Positions 25,789 to 34,329 of a stretch of DNA of 64,000 nucleotides are shown here, piece by piece. The stretch spans positions 1,922,001 through 1,986,000 of the forward strand of contig OZ243951.1 of the NCBI GenBank assembly GCA_965214565.1, in the 5' to 3' direction. Both the position numbers and the translations under genes were made by a program. The number at the start of each line of letters is the position of its first letter. Within the stretch, counting starts at the first letter, position 1. This DNA comes from VXYK01 sp965214565 (GTDB lineage: Bacteria > Actinomycetota > Acidimicrobiia > Acidimicrobiales > Aldehydirespiratoraceae). The notes under the pieces were generated by a model. The model had not been told where the DNA came from. It saw only the letters and a list, made by a program, of their open reading frames with translations, and ran no database searches.

Positions 25789-26364
25789 ATGGCTGATGAT
25801 CAACTCCAGACAGTCCGCGAGGTGCCGCGGCCGCCTCACGACCCGGGGCGGCCGATCGTCACTTTCCTGTGCACCGGCAATGCGGCACGGTCGGTGATGG
25901 GAGCGGCGATGATGCGCGCCCACTTCGGGGAGGCCCCGCCGGTCTCCGTGCTCAGCGGGGGGACCCATGTGCTCGACGGGCAGCCGATGAGTGTGCGAAC
26001 CCGCACTGCGCTCGAGCGTCACGGTCTGCGCGACCCCTGGCATCGCAGCCATCAGCTGTCAGCAACCGATGTCGAACGCTCGGTGCTGATCGTCGCAATG
26101 GAGCCCGACCACCTCCGCTGGATGCGGAGGATCCACCCTGAGGGAGCCGCCAAGACCGGGAGTCTGAAACGTGTCGCTCATGACCTGAAACCGGGATCGG
26201 TCGATGACCTGGCGTTGAGGGTCGCTGAGCTGGACCTCGGCGAGATCGAGCTTGAGGCCTGGGAGGAAGTGGCTGATCCCGGCGCGGGGCACCAGCGCGA
26301 CTACAACGCGGCGGCGGACGAGTTGGCGGCACTCGTTGATCGACTGGTCGAACGCCTGGTTTGA
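25789..26364 (+). CDS. Low-molecular-weight protein tyrosine phosphatase-like protein
   Basis: 191 residues. The C-x5-R-S loop CTGNAARS (C28-S35) after the first β-strand (PIVTFL) identifies the LMW-PTP/arsenate reductase fold; VADPGAG (about 161-167) could supply the general-acid Asp. The protein is longer than the usual ~155 residues by N-terminal and C-terminal extensions. It could dephosphorylate tyrosine or arginine, or reduce arsenate. It is divergent from the liv operon and precedes murA on the same strand. Confidence 0.7.
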   Translation: MADDQLQTVREVPRPPHDPGRPIVTFLCTGNAARSVMGAAMMRAHFGEAPPVSVLSGGTHVLDGQPMSVRTRTALERHGLRDPWHRSHQLSATDVERSVLIVAMEPDHLRWMRRIHPEGAAKTGSLKRVAHDLKPGSVDDLALRVAELDLGEIELEAWEEVADPGAGHQRDYNAAADELAALVDRLVERLV

Positions 26365-26452
26365 CAACGCTTCGCCAGGTTGCGGGCAGAGGCTCGCAGA
26401 TATGGCTCGGATGGCGCGCACACAGGCGGTTCTGATGGCAGACTCTCAGACG

Positions 26453-27811
26453 ATGTCCGTGTTGGTCGCAGGTGCACCGGAACTTGACCTCGCTGGGCAC
26501 AGCTTCGTCGTGCGGGGGCCCTCTGCGCTGAAGGGAACTGTGGGAGTCTCCGGCGCCAAGAACAGCGTGCTGAAGCTGATGGCTGCGACTCTGCTGGCCG
26601 AGGGCACGTATCGCATCTCCAATGTTCCCCGTATCACAGATGTGGGACTGATGGCTGAGTTGCTGCGAGCCGTCGGTTGCGAGGTCGCTGTGTATTCGCC
26701 GGGCGCAACCGGAGCCGCGGATGCCTTCTCCTCGTCGGCTGAGACTGTGGGCAGCTCGCTTGTGATCGACGTTCCGGCGCAGATTGAACCGGTCGCCCCC
26801 CAAAATATCGTCGATCGGTTCAGAGCTTCGATTGTGGTGCTCGGGCCGATGCTGGCTCGCTGCGGGAAGGCGGTCGTGGCACTTCCGGGGGGTGACGACT
26901 TCGGCCACAGACCCATCGACATGCATCTGCAGGGGTTGGCCAGACTGGGTGTCGAGTCCGAAACAGTCGACGGGTATGTCCACGCGCGAGCCCAAGAGTT
27001 GCGCGGAGCGACGGTCCGGCTTGACTTTCCGAGCGTCGGTGCCACCGAGAACCTGCTCTTGGCGGCTGTGCGGGCCGCAGGCACCACTGTGATCGACAAT
27101 GCGGCGCGGGAGCCTGAGGTTGTCGATCTCTGCGAGTTCCTCGTCAAGATGGGTGCCCGGATCGAAGGGGCGGGTTCAAGCACCGTCACGATCGAGGGTG
27201 TTGAGGACGTCGAACGGTTCGGACCGGCCGATCATTGCGTTGTCGGTGACCGGATCGTGGCAGCCACGTACTTGGCGGCGGTCGGGATTGCATCCGGGGA
27301 GATCACTGTTACCGGGGTGAACCCGGATCACCTGGCAGTGTTGTGCGGCAAGCTGGCCGCCATGGGAATGGAGATATCGGTCGATGACCGGAGCATCAGC
27401 GCGGCGGTGTCGAGCCGTTTGAGTTCTGCGAAGTTCTCGACTCTTCCGTACCCGGGTGTGGCCACCGACCTGAAGCCGCTGCTGGTGGCGCTGCTGGCCA
27501 CCACTGACGGGGTCGGCTCCGTCACCGAGAATCTGTTTGCCGAACGGTTCCGTTATGTGGACGACCTGCGCGCCATGGGTGCAGACATTCGCATCGACTC
27601 GCATCATGTGGTGATCGAGGGCAGCGAGCGCTTGTCGGCGGCCAAGGTGAAAGCCCACGATATTCGTGCGGGGGCAGCGCTGGTGATCGCCGGGGTGGGC
27701 GCGCAGGGCGAGACGGTCGTGAGCGACGCCCACCACATTGCCCGTGGCTATGACGATCTCGCCGCGAAGCTGCGCTCGTTGGGTGCCGACGTCTCGCTCA
27801 GTCGTTCTTGA
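26453..27811 (+). CDS. murA: UDP-N-acetylglucosamine 1-carboxyvinyltransferase
   Basis: 452 residues from the start used here. It transfers enolpyruvate from PEP to UDP-GlcNAc, the first committed step of peptidoglycan synthesis. Seen: VSGAKNSVLKLMAATLL near the N-terminus (substrate Lys36), RASIVVLGPMLAR, and LPGGDDFGHRPIDMH, in which Asp148 occupies the position of the fosfomycin-target Cys (Cys115 in E. coli, LPGGCAIG). The Cys-to-Asp form is known in mycobacteria and chlamydiae and is fosfomycin-insensitive. Other in-frame ATGs at 26402, 26411 and 26435 are possible; 26453 is nearest to the first conserved strand. Confidence 0.9.
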   Translation: MSVLVAGAPELDLAGHSFVVRGPSALKGTVGVSGAKNSVLKLMAATLLAEGTYRISNVPRITDVGLMAELLRAVGCEVAVYSPGATGAADAFSSSAETVGSSLVIDVPAQIEPVAPQNIVDRFRASIVVLGPMLARCGKAVVALPGGDDFGHRPIDMHLQGLARLGVESETVDGYVHARAQELRGATVRLDFPSVGATENLLLAAVRAAGTTVIDNAAREPEVVDLCEFLVKMGARIEGAGSSTVTIEGVEDVERFGPADHCVVGDRIVAATYLAAVGIASGEITVTGVNPDHLAVLCGKLAAMGMEISVDDRSISAAVSSRLSSAKFSTLPYPGVATDLKPLLVALLATTDGVGSVTENLFAERFRYVDDLRAMGADIRIDSHHVVIEGSERLSAAKVKAHDIRAGAALVIAGVGAQGETVVSDAHHIARGYDDLAAKLRSLGADVSLSRS

Positions 27812-27905
27812 GTTCGGTCTGAGCGCTGTTGAGTCCGGTTTGCGACCGTGCCCGTCGGCGGGCGACCAACATGAGCAGGCCGACCAATAGCATCGGCACG
27901 CCCAC
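27798..27905 (-). CDS. Small single-span membrane protein, start uncertain
   Basis: The minus strand encodes VGVPMLLVGLLMLVARRRARS plus a polar tail, a membrane helix followed by a positive-inside cluster, ending 14 bp inside the convergent murA gene. GTG 27905 gives 35 residues. Family-like sequence (LLAHQGGWDEVLAVG) continues to 27947, but no ATG, GTG or TTG exists there; the codon at 27945-27947 is ACG. Either translation begins at GTG 27905, a non-standard codon is used, or the start has mutated. The LAHQGGWDE lead-in recalls small membrane proteins of Acidimicrobiia from memory. Confidence 0.4.
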   Translation of the reverse strand: MGVPMLLVGLLMLVARRRARSQTGLNSAQTELKND

Positions 27906-28042
27906 CGCGAGGACTTCGTCCCAACCACCCTGGTGGGCAAGGAGCGTGGAGGCAGTATTCGTGCCTCAAAGGTACTGCGATTAGGGATCGATGCAGATGC
28001 GGCAGGTGAACCAATCGTGTCGAATCCTGGCACACTGGGATT

Positions 28043-28303
28043 GTGCGCTCCCAGGTTGAGAAGGTCATCAATGCGATCCGGCCGGCCATCCAGGCCGATG
28101 AGGGCGACATCGAACTCATCGACGTCGACGAGACGTCCGGTGTCGTGACCGTGGAGCTGTTCGGTGCCTGCGTCACCTGCCCGGCGTCGACCCAGACGCT
28201 CAAGGCCGGTATCGAGCGGATCATGAAGGACCGGGTTGACGGCGTTACTGAGGTTGTGGAGAAGAACGCTCTGGGTCTGAGCGAATCACCGGTGATGCTC
28301 TAG
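28043..28303 (+). CDS. NifU-like C-terminal domain protein (Fe-S scaffold)
   Basis: 86 residues, a stand-alone NifU C-terminal domain. The CxxC motif GACVTCPAS (C43, C46) would bind an iron-sulfur cluster for delivery to apoproteins. GTG start. The stop overlaps the stop of the convergent GH15 gene by 4 bp. No other Fe-S assembly gene is adjacent; the cysteine desulfurase lies 3.5 kb downstream. Confidence 0.85.
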   Translation: MRSQVEKVINAIRPAIQADEGDIELIDVDETSGVVTVELFGACVTCPASTQTLKAGIERIMKDRVDGVTEVVEKNALGLSESPVML

Positions 28304-30204
28304 CCGCTTCGGGTGCTTCGATGCGCGGTCCGCTGGTTTGTTCGGCCCAGGTTGCGGGCGTTGTTGATCAGTCCGAGGTGCGAGTATGCCTGAGGGTGAT
28401 TGCCGAGCCCTGCCTCGGTTTCGGGATCGACTTCCTCGGGGATCAGACCGGTGGGACCGGCCAGGGTGAGGTACGACTCGAAGAGGGACCGCGCATCGTC
28501 TAGGTCGCCGGTCAGGATCTTGGCGTCTATGAGCCAGCTGGTCGTCAGGTTGAACCCGCCTTCGGCACCCGGCAGCCCGTCATCGTGGGTGTAGCGGTAG
28601 ACGGCCTGGCCCTGTCGCAGCGATTCTTCGACTGCGGCGACGGTTGCAGCGAGCCGGGGATCGTCTGGTTCGACGAGTCCGCAGAGACCGATTGCGAGCA
28701 CCGAGGCGTCGAGGTCGGTGCCGTCGTATGCGGTTGTGAAAGTGCCCGCCTCCTCTTTCCAGGCGTTTGCCATGATGTCGTCACGGATCCGGTTCCGCAG
28801 TGCGGCCCAGTCCGGTCGGCCGCGGCTGTAGAACTCCGCGCTGATCCGAACGGCGCGGTCAACGGTCAGCCAACACATCACTTTGGAATGGGTGTGGTGC
28901 CTGGGGGCGGAACGGATCTCCCAGATCCCTTGATCGGGCTCGGTCCATCGTTGTTCGACGACCTCGACGAGGGCTTCGACCAACAGCCAGTGTTTTCCTG
29001 AGATCACGCTTCGGGCGGTGGCGAGGTTGTGGATCAGTTCGACCACGGGCCCGAACACGTCGAGTTGCAGTTGATGGCTGGCCGCGTTGCCGACCCGCAC
29101 GGGACGCGAGTCCGCGTATCCGGCCAGTTCCTCGACGGTCTGTTCCGGCGGCAGGGACCGCCCGTCGACCGTGTAGAGCGGCGACAGTCCGCCGACATCG
29201 ACGCCGTGGTCGTCGATCAGTCTCCAGAGCCAGTCGAGGAAGTTCTCCGCTTCGGTGGCTGAGCCGAGTCTGAGCAGCGCGTCCGCCGACATGGCGGCGT
29301 CCCGGATCCAGCAGTAGCGGTAGTCCCAGTTACGAACCCCTCCGATGAACTCGGGAAGGCTTGTTGTCGCTGCCGCGGAGATTGCGCCGGTGGGACCGTG
29401 GGTGAGTGCTTTCAGGGTGAGCGCCGATCGCCGGACCATCTTGGGTTCAACCTCGGGGAGTTGCAGACGCTGCGCCCAGTCGCTCCAGAAGCGTGCGGTG
29501 AGCTCACGGCGTTCAGGCTCGGTACGGGGTGGCGTTGTCGTGTTTCGCTCTGCGCCGCAGCACAGATGGAGCGTGACCGGGCCGCGAGCCAGATCTATCT
29601 CGGCGACGGCGTTCTGGTGTACCCCGTGGTCTTCGATCGTCCAGTCCACACCGATGCTTCGCAGAACCGTCGGGTCCCCCGCGCCGACCACTTCGAGACC
29701 TCCGTCTCGGAAATCGATCCGGGTCGGCACACGCCCGAAGTCGACTCTGGGAGCGAACTCGACCCACACCCGCCCGGTGCCTTCGATGTGACGGATCAGG
29801 TCGGTTGTCGCGTCGGCTTGCTGGGGTCGGCCGTCGGAGCAGTCGAGGTAGTCGGTCACGCTCAGCGTCGGCCACGAGGTCTGCAGGATCACAGTGCTGT
29901 CGAGGTAGGTCTGGTCGGGTTCTGTGTCGGTGCCGCCGTCAAGCGGTGTGGTTGTGAGCGGCGCGATCGAGAAGTGGCCGGCCTCGGGCCCGTCGAGCAG
30001 CGCCGCGAAGATCGCGGGGGAGTCGATTCGGGGAACGCATAGCCAGTTGATATGCGCGTGCGGGGTCACCAAGGCGACACTGCGTTGATCACTCAGCATC
30101 GAGTGGTTCTCGATCGGCACGATGCCACGTTCTTCGAGCCGGACGGGCGGCCGTTCGTGAGGGCGGTTCACGGACCCCGAAGCTATCGCTGTTGTGTCCG
30201 GCAA
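28300..30204 (-). CDS. Glycoside hydrolase family 15 protein (glucoamylase/trehalase-like)
   Basis: 634 residues. An N-terminal β-sandwich-like domain (PIENHSMLSDQRSVALVTPHAHINWLCVPRIDSPAIFAALLD) is followed by an (α/α)6 barrel with the hallmark GVRNWDYRYCWIRD and the second active-site region IPEEVDPETEAGLGNHPQAYSHLGLI. Cytoplasmic (no signal peptide). Actinobacterial members of this size often hydrolyse trehalose; maltodextrin is the alternative. It is adjacent to, and divergent from, the rhomboid gene. Confidence 0.88.
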   Translation of the reverse strand: MPDTTAIASGSVNRPHERPPVRLEERGIVPIENHSMLSDQRSVALVTPHAHINWLCVPRIDSPAIFAALLDGPEAGHFSIAPLTTTPLDGGTDTEPDQTYLDSTVILQTSWPTLSVTDYLDCSDGRPQQADATTDLIRHIEGTGRVWVEFAPRVDFGRVPTRIDFRDGGLEVVGAGDPTVLRSIGVDWTIEDHGVHQNAVAEIDLARGPVTLHLCCGAERNTTTPPRTEPERRELTARFWSDWAQRLQLPEVEPKMVRRSALTLKALTHGPTGAISAAATTSLPEFIGGVRNWDYRYCWIRDAAMSADALLRLGSATEAENFLDWLWRLIDDHGVDVGGLSPLYTVDGRSLPPEQTVEELAGYADSRPVRVGNAASHQLQLDVFGPVVELIHNLATARSVISGKHWLLVEALVEVVEQRWTEPDQGIWEIRSAPRHHTHSKVMCWLTVDRAVRISAEFYSRGRPDWAALRNRIRDDIMANAWKEEAGTFTTAYDGTDLDASVLAIGLCGLVEPDDPRLAATVAAVEESLRQGQAVYRYTHDDGLPGAEGGFNLTTSWLIDAKILTGDLDDARSLFESYLTLAGPTGLIPEEVDPETEAGLGNHPQAYSHLGLINNARNLGRTNQRTAHRSTRSG

Positions 30205-30220
30205 CGGTAGCTTCGTGTGT

Positions 30221-31039
30221 GTGAGCGCCGCGTCGAACCCTTCATCCGCTGTCAGCTGCTATCGGCACGGGGACCGGCGTGCCGGGGTCATCTGTCAGAG
30301 GTGTGACCGGCCGATCTGCGCTGAGTGCATGAACACGGCTTCTGTGGGTTTCCATTGCCCTGAGTGTCTGGCGACTAGGAGCCAACGCGTGGTTGTCGGC
30401 CCGGTTGAGTTCACTCCGGTCCTGACCCCGATCCTGGTCGGGTTCAACGTGGCCGTCTGGTTCGTCTCACTGCTCGGGGGTAATCGGTTCCTGGTCGACT
30501 ATGGCCTGTGGGGTCCGATCGTGGCCGACGGCGAGTGGTATCGGATCATCACTTCGGGGTTCCTGCATGACGGGGTCTTCCACCTCGGCTTCAACTGTTT
30601 CGCGTTGTGGATCATGGGCCGGTCCCTTGAGCAGTTCCTGGGCAGGCTGCGCTTCGCGGCGTTGTATTTCGTCTCGCTGCTCGGTGGGTCGCTGGGTGTT
30701 CTGCTGTTGGAGCCGAACGCTCTGGCTGTGGGTGCTTCGGGAGCCATCTTCGGGTTGTTCGGAGCGATGGCGATTGTCCAGCGGGCGGTCGGTATGAGCG
30801 TCTGGGCCAGTGGGTTAGGGCCGATTCTGGCGTTGAATCTGTTTCTCACGTTTGCCGTGTCGAGGATCTCGGTCGGTGGCCATGTCGGTGGTCTTGTCGC
30901 CGGGGCGGTCGTCGGCCTCATCTATGTGTCGCTGAAGCGGGCCCGCAAGCCTGATTCGGCGGCTCTCGGAGCGGTGGTGGCGTTCGGAGCGGTGGTTGTC
31001 GTGCTCAGCCTGATGCTGGCTTCCAATCCTGTGCTCTAG
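30221..31039 (+). CDS. Rhomboid-family intramembrane serine protease with N-terminal zinc-finger
   Basis: 272 residues from GTG 30221. A B-box-like zinc finger (CYRHGDRRAGVICQRCDRPICAECM...HCPEC) precedes the membrane domain. The catalytic Ser lies in GASGAIFG and the His in VGGHVGGL; GFLHDGVFHLGFNCFALWIMG gives the HxxxHxxFN element. It cleaves transmembrane proteins within the membrane. GTG 30194 would overlap the divergent GH15 gene by 11 bp and GTG 30215 is also possible; no ribosome site decides. Zinc-finger rhomboids are typical of actinomycetes. Confidence 0.88.
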   Translation: MSAASNPSSAVSCYRHGDRRAGVICQRCDRPICAECMNTASVGFHCPECLATRSQRVVVGPVEFTPVLTPILVGFNVAVWFVSLLGGNRFLVDYGLWGPIVADGEWYRIITSGFLHDGVFHLGFNCFALWIMGRSLEQFLGRLRFAALYFVSLLGGSLGVLLLEPNALAVGASGAIFGLFGAMAIVQRAVGMSVWASGLGPILALNLFLTFAVSRISVGGHVGGLVAGAVVGLIYVSLKRARKPDSAALGAVVAFGAVVVVLSLMLASNPVL

Positions 31040-31138
31040 CCAGGCGCTGTGCTTCTAGCCGGGCGCAATCGGAGCCGTGCAACTCGGGGCCGTGCGACGG
31101 AACTGCAACAGGGCTGAGCCGGCTCGTCGTCGGGGCCG

Positions 31139-31570
31139 TCAGTAGCGGGCTCGGAGCAGTTGCAGGTTGCGGCGCCAGACACGGCGCAGTATGGGTCTGC
31201 CGAGCCAGGCACCGATCCTGCCGCCGAGCCACCAGGGGAAGTGGAGGGTTTCTGCCCATGCGAACCGTGTGGTGTTCTCGCCTGTTGCTGTGAGGGTGAA
31301 TCGTCCCTTGCCGGTCACGAGTCCGACATGGCGTACGCCGATGGCCTCCCCGTGGGTCCATTCGGTGATCTCCATCCGGTCGGTGAGCCGGATCGGGCCG
31401 ACTTTCGTCAGGCAGTCGAAGGTGGTGCCGAGACCCTGTGTGTGGTCGGAGGTGAAGACGATGGCTTGTGCATCGTGCATCCACTCAACATGCGAGGCGA
31501 TGTCGCAGACGTCCTCCCAGACCTCTGTGACCTCCGCCGCAAGTTCCGTCTCCACGGTGATATCGGCCAT
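31139..31570 (-). CDS. SRPBCC-family protein (polyketide cyclase/START-like fold)
   Basis: 143 residues. The N-terminal strand VETELAAEVTEVWEDVCDIASHVEWM and the long C-terminal helix match small SRPBCC proteins that bind hydrophobic ligands in a helix-grip fold. The substrate is unknown. Monocistronic, with 100-190 bp of non-coding DNA on each side. Confidence 0.75.
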   Translation of the reverse strand: MADITVETELAAEVTEVWEDVCDIASHVEWMHDAQAIVFTSDHTQGLGTTFDCLTKVGPIRLTDRMEITEWTHGEAIGVRHVGLVTGKGRFTLTATGENTTRFAWAETLHFPWWLGGRIGAWLGRPILRRVWRRNLQLLRARY

Positions 31571-31758
31571 TCCCCGAGCCTAATGACAGTCGCCGCCATA
31601 CATTATCTCGCGTATTTCAGGCCACGAATACTGTCTAAATGGGTCCTGTCCGTCTGGATCACCCCCGCGTAGATCGGGAAGGACATACGGGTGCGTGGCG
31701 ATCGAAACCATAGGGCAACCATAGAGCCGGTAGATGCAAAGTTACGTAGGATCGGGTT

Positions 31759-32919
31759 GTGTCCACCTCGGAGATCTACCTCGACCATGCGGCCAGCACG
31801 GTGGTGCGTGCGGAGTCTCAAGCTGCCTGGACCGCGGCCATCGAAGCGCACCATGCGAATCCGACGGGCGCGCACAAGGCGGCCCGAGACGCCCGCCGCG
31901 CACTCGACGATGCCCGTGACCTGATCGCTGAGACGGTCGGTCGTGATCCGGCGGAGGTTGTGTTCACCAGCGGCGGGTCTGAGGCCGACAATCTGGCGGT
32001 GCGCGGGGTGCTCGCATCTCGTGGCGGTACCGCCGTGTGTTCCGCGGGGGAGCACCATGCGGTTCTTGAACCGGTTGAGCACGCCGGCGGGTTGACCGTC
32101 GGGCTCGATGCGAGGGGCCAGGTCACTCCGGAAGCCTTGGCAGACACGCTACGGGCGGCCGAGGATGTGAGCGTTGTTTCGATCATTGCGGTCAACAACG
32201 AGACCGGAGCGATCAACGACCTGCCCGCGCTGGCGAAGGTGGTCCGCGAGCATGCCCCCGGTGCGCTGTTCCATACCGACGCAGTGCAGGCCCTGTCCTG
32301 GATAGACCTTGCAGCCGTTGTTGAAGACGTCGACATGGTGTCGATCACGGGGCACAAGGTGGGTGGACCCATCGGCACTGGGGTGCTGTTCGTCCGTCCC
32401 GGGATCGAACTCGAGGCCCAGATACTGGGTGGCGGGCAGGAACGCGGCCGCCGCGCCGGCACTCCCGATGTTGCCGGGGCGGCGGCTTTCGCGGCGGCTG
32501 TCAAGGCCACTGTGGAGCGGCGTCCTAGTGAGGTTGTGCGTCTGGGAGGGCTGCGTGGCCGCCTGGTCGACGGCCTCGTTGGCCGGCTCGGTTCGGTGGT
32601 GGTGCCGACCCTGCTCCGCAGGGGTCATGATTCTGAGGTTGCTGCGGGTATCGCCCATATTTGTCTGGAGGGGATCGAGGCTGAGGCGCTGCTGTTCCTC
32701 CTCGATGCACAGGGGTTGCGTGCTTCGGCCGCCTCCAGTTGCTCGAGCGGGGCGCAAGACCCCTCCCATGTGCTTGCGGCGATGGGGGTGCCCCGTGAGT
32801 TGGCTGCGGGGTCGCTGCGCCTGTCACTCGGCCACTCCTCCACACCCGCCGATATTGAAGCGGCGTTGGAGATCATCCCGCCCGCTGTCGAACGTCTGCT
32901 GAACCATGGTGGCGGTTGA
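31759..32919 (+). CDS. iscS: Cysteine desulfurase (NifS/IscS type)
   Basis: 386 residues. N-terminal YLDHAAST, PLP-binding Lys200 in SITGHKVGGP, sulfur-accepting Cys328 in ASSCSSG, and the RAGTPDVAG segment. It removes sulfur from cysteine as a persulfide, here probably for MnmA, the next gene, and for Fe-S clusters. GTG start at 31759. This pair matches the Rv3025c-Rv3024c arrangement in M. tuberculosis (from memory). Its last 72 bp have a diverged copy just past mnmA. Confidence 0.9.
   Translation: MSTSEIYLDHAASTVVRAESQAAWTAAIEAHHANPTGAHKAARDARRALDDARDLIAETVGRDPAEVVFTSGGSEADNLAVRGVLASRGGTAVCSAGEHHAVLEPVEHAGGLTVGLDARGQVTPEALADTLRAAEDVSVVSIIAVNNETGAINDLPALAKVVREHAPGALFHTDAVQALSWIDLAAVVEDVDMVSITGHKVGGPIGTGVLFVRPGIELEAQILGGGQERGRRAGTPDVAGAAAFAAAVKATVERRPSEVVRLGGLRGRLVDGLVGRLGSVVVPTLLRRGHDSEVAAGIAHICLEGIEAEALLFLLDAQGLRASAASSCSSGAQDPSHVLAAMGVPRELAAGSLRLSLGHSSTPADIEAALEIIPPAVERLLNHGGG
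32848..32919 (+). repeat. 72-bp repeat copy A (3' end of cysteine desulfurase gene)
   Basis: Encodes ADIEAALEIIPPAVERLLNHGGG-stop. Aligns without gaps to 34208-34279 with 54 of 72 identical bases. Confidence 0.85.
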
Positions 32920-33111
32920 ACGGAGCGGAGGTTGACTCAGAGGATTGAACCGGGCGGATCAAGCTGAGCGGCGGTTGAACCGGTGGGTTGATCCCGGTGA
33001 GTTGAAGGGGCGGATTGGATCTGCGGATTGTGCCCTTGGATTGGGCGGGGCGAATTGGGCGGAGCGGGTTGGGCGGAGCGGATCGACGGCATCGAACCTA
33101 CGCTGACGGGT
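32920..33111. repeat. Degenerate G-rich repeats between desulfurase and mnmA
   Basis: 192 bp without a gene. It is built from shuffled GGCGG / GGTTGA / GGATTG words. The clearest unit is a 13-mer ttgggcggagcgg repeated at 33055-33067 and 33069-33081 (14-bp period). On the minus strand the same stretch is C-rich. No promoter or terminator could be identified. Confidence 0.6.
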
Positions 33112-34218
33112 ATGTCTGCGAACGCATCTTCGATCCACGGGCGTGGGGGACCTGTCATGGTCGCCATGTCGGGCGGGGTTGATTCGTCGGTCGCGGCCGC
33201 CCTGTTGTTGGAGGCGGGCCATGAGGTCGTCGGTGTCACGATGAAGTTGTGGGGTGGGCCGAGCGACACCGGATGTTGCGCGGTCTCTGATGTTGACGAC
33301 GCTCGTCGGGTCGCTGACGGGCTCGGCGTCGAGCACCATGTCTTCAATTTCGGTGACGATTTCGAACGCGATGTCGTTGCCCCGTATGTTGCCGACCACG
33401 CGAGGGGTCGGACTCCGAACCCCTGCATCGAGTGCAATCGACATCTCAAGTTCGATCGGCTGCTGCGCCGGGCCGACGCGCTGGGGTTTTCCACGATCGC
33501 GACCGGTCACCATGCCCGTGTTGTTGCCACTGCCGACGGGCCGCGGATCGGGCGCGGCGCCGACACAGCCAAGGATCAGTCCTATGTGCTGCACATGCTC
33601 GACGATGCCGTACTGGGGCGTCTGCTGCTTCCGCTCGGAGGGATGACCAAGGCCGAGGTGCGCAGGATCGCCGCTGATCTCGACCTCCGCACTGCTGACA
33701 AGCCGGAGAGCCAGGACGTCTGTTTCATCACCAATCAGCACGGGCGGGAGGTGTTCCTCGGTGACCGGATCGGGCTCAAGCCGGGAGTTGTGGTTGACCG
33801 CGCGGGTACGAGAGTCGGCAGCGTGGGGTCGGTTGAGTTGGTGACGGTCGGGCAGCGCAAGGGTCTGGGCCTCGCCGGTGGCACTGCCCCGCGCTACGTG
33901 ATCGACGTGGACCCGTCATCGTCGACGGTCACCGTGGGTACCGCCGAGGACCTGCTGGTGGGGGTGACGCCGCTCGAGTCGTGGACCTGGACCGGTGAGC
34001 CGCTCAGCGGTGAGTTGGAGTTGCAGTGCTCGGCCCATGGCGTGCCCGCGCTGGGTGAGGTGGTCGACGGGTCGGTACGTTGGCGTGATGAGCATCGCCG
34101 GGTCGCGCCCGGCCAGAGCGTGGTCGCCTACTGTGACGACCTGGTGGTCGGTTCCGGCACCGCCGCCCGCCACACCGAGACGTGCCTGCGGCCACAGCTC
34201 GATGTCAGCCGATCTTGA
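33112..34218 (+). CDS. mnmA: tRNA-specific 2-thiouridylase MnmA
   Basis: 368 residues. PP-loop SGGVDSS (20-26), catalytic Cys105 in NPCIECN, second Cys204 in ESQDVCFI, and C-terminal β-barrels. It thiolates U34 of tRNA-Lys/Glu/Gln with sulfur relayed from the cysteine desulfurase encoded upstream. ATG 33112 is preferred; upstream in-frame sequence is repetitive non-coding DNA. The last codons and TGA run into a decayed copy of the desulfurase 3' end in a different frame, so the C-terminus (LDVSRS) may be acquired. Confidence 0.9.
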   Translation: MSANASSIHGRGGPVMVAMSGGVDSSVAAALLLEAGHEVVGVTMKLWGGPSDTGCCAVSDVDDARRVADGLGVEHHVFNFGDDFERDVVAPYVADHARGRTPNPCIECNRHLKFDRLLRRADALGFSTIATGHHARVVATADGPRIGRGADTAKDQSYVLHMLDDAVLGRLLLPLGGMTKAEVRRIAADLDLRTADKPESQDVCFITNQHGREVFLGDRIGLKPGVVVDRAGTRVGSVGSVELVTVGQRKGLGLAGGTAPRYVIDVDPSSSTVTVGTAEDLLVGVTPLESWTWTGEPLSGELELQCSAHGVPALGEVVDGSVRWRDEHRRVAPGQSVVAYCDDLVVGSGTAARHTETCLRPQLDVSRS

Positions 34219-34279
34219 GGCAGCGTCGGAGATCATCCCGCCTGTCGTCGAGCGCCCGTTGAACTACGACGGCGGCCGT
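34208..34279 (+). repeat. 72-bp repeat copy B (relic of cysteine desulfurase 3' end)
   Basis: In one frame it encodes ADLEAASEIIPPVVERPLNYDGG, clearly the desulfurase C-terminus (15 of 23 residues identical), but it has no start or body and overlaps the mnmA stop codon at 34216-34218 in another frame. Most of the 18 differences from copy A are transitions, suggesting an old duplication. Confidence 0.8.
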
Positions 34280-34329
34280 CGCCGCAGTGTCGCGTGCCGG
34301 AGGGCCGCGTAGAGACCTGTCGGCTGCTG

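Noticed and set aside
32920..33111. G-rich repeat stretch as a small gene
   Set aside because: Frames are low-complexity, without ribosome site or consistent codon pattern; treated as non-coding.
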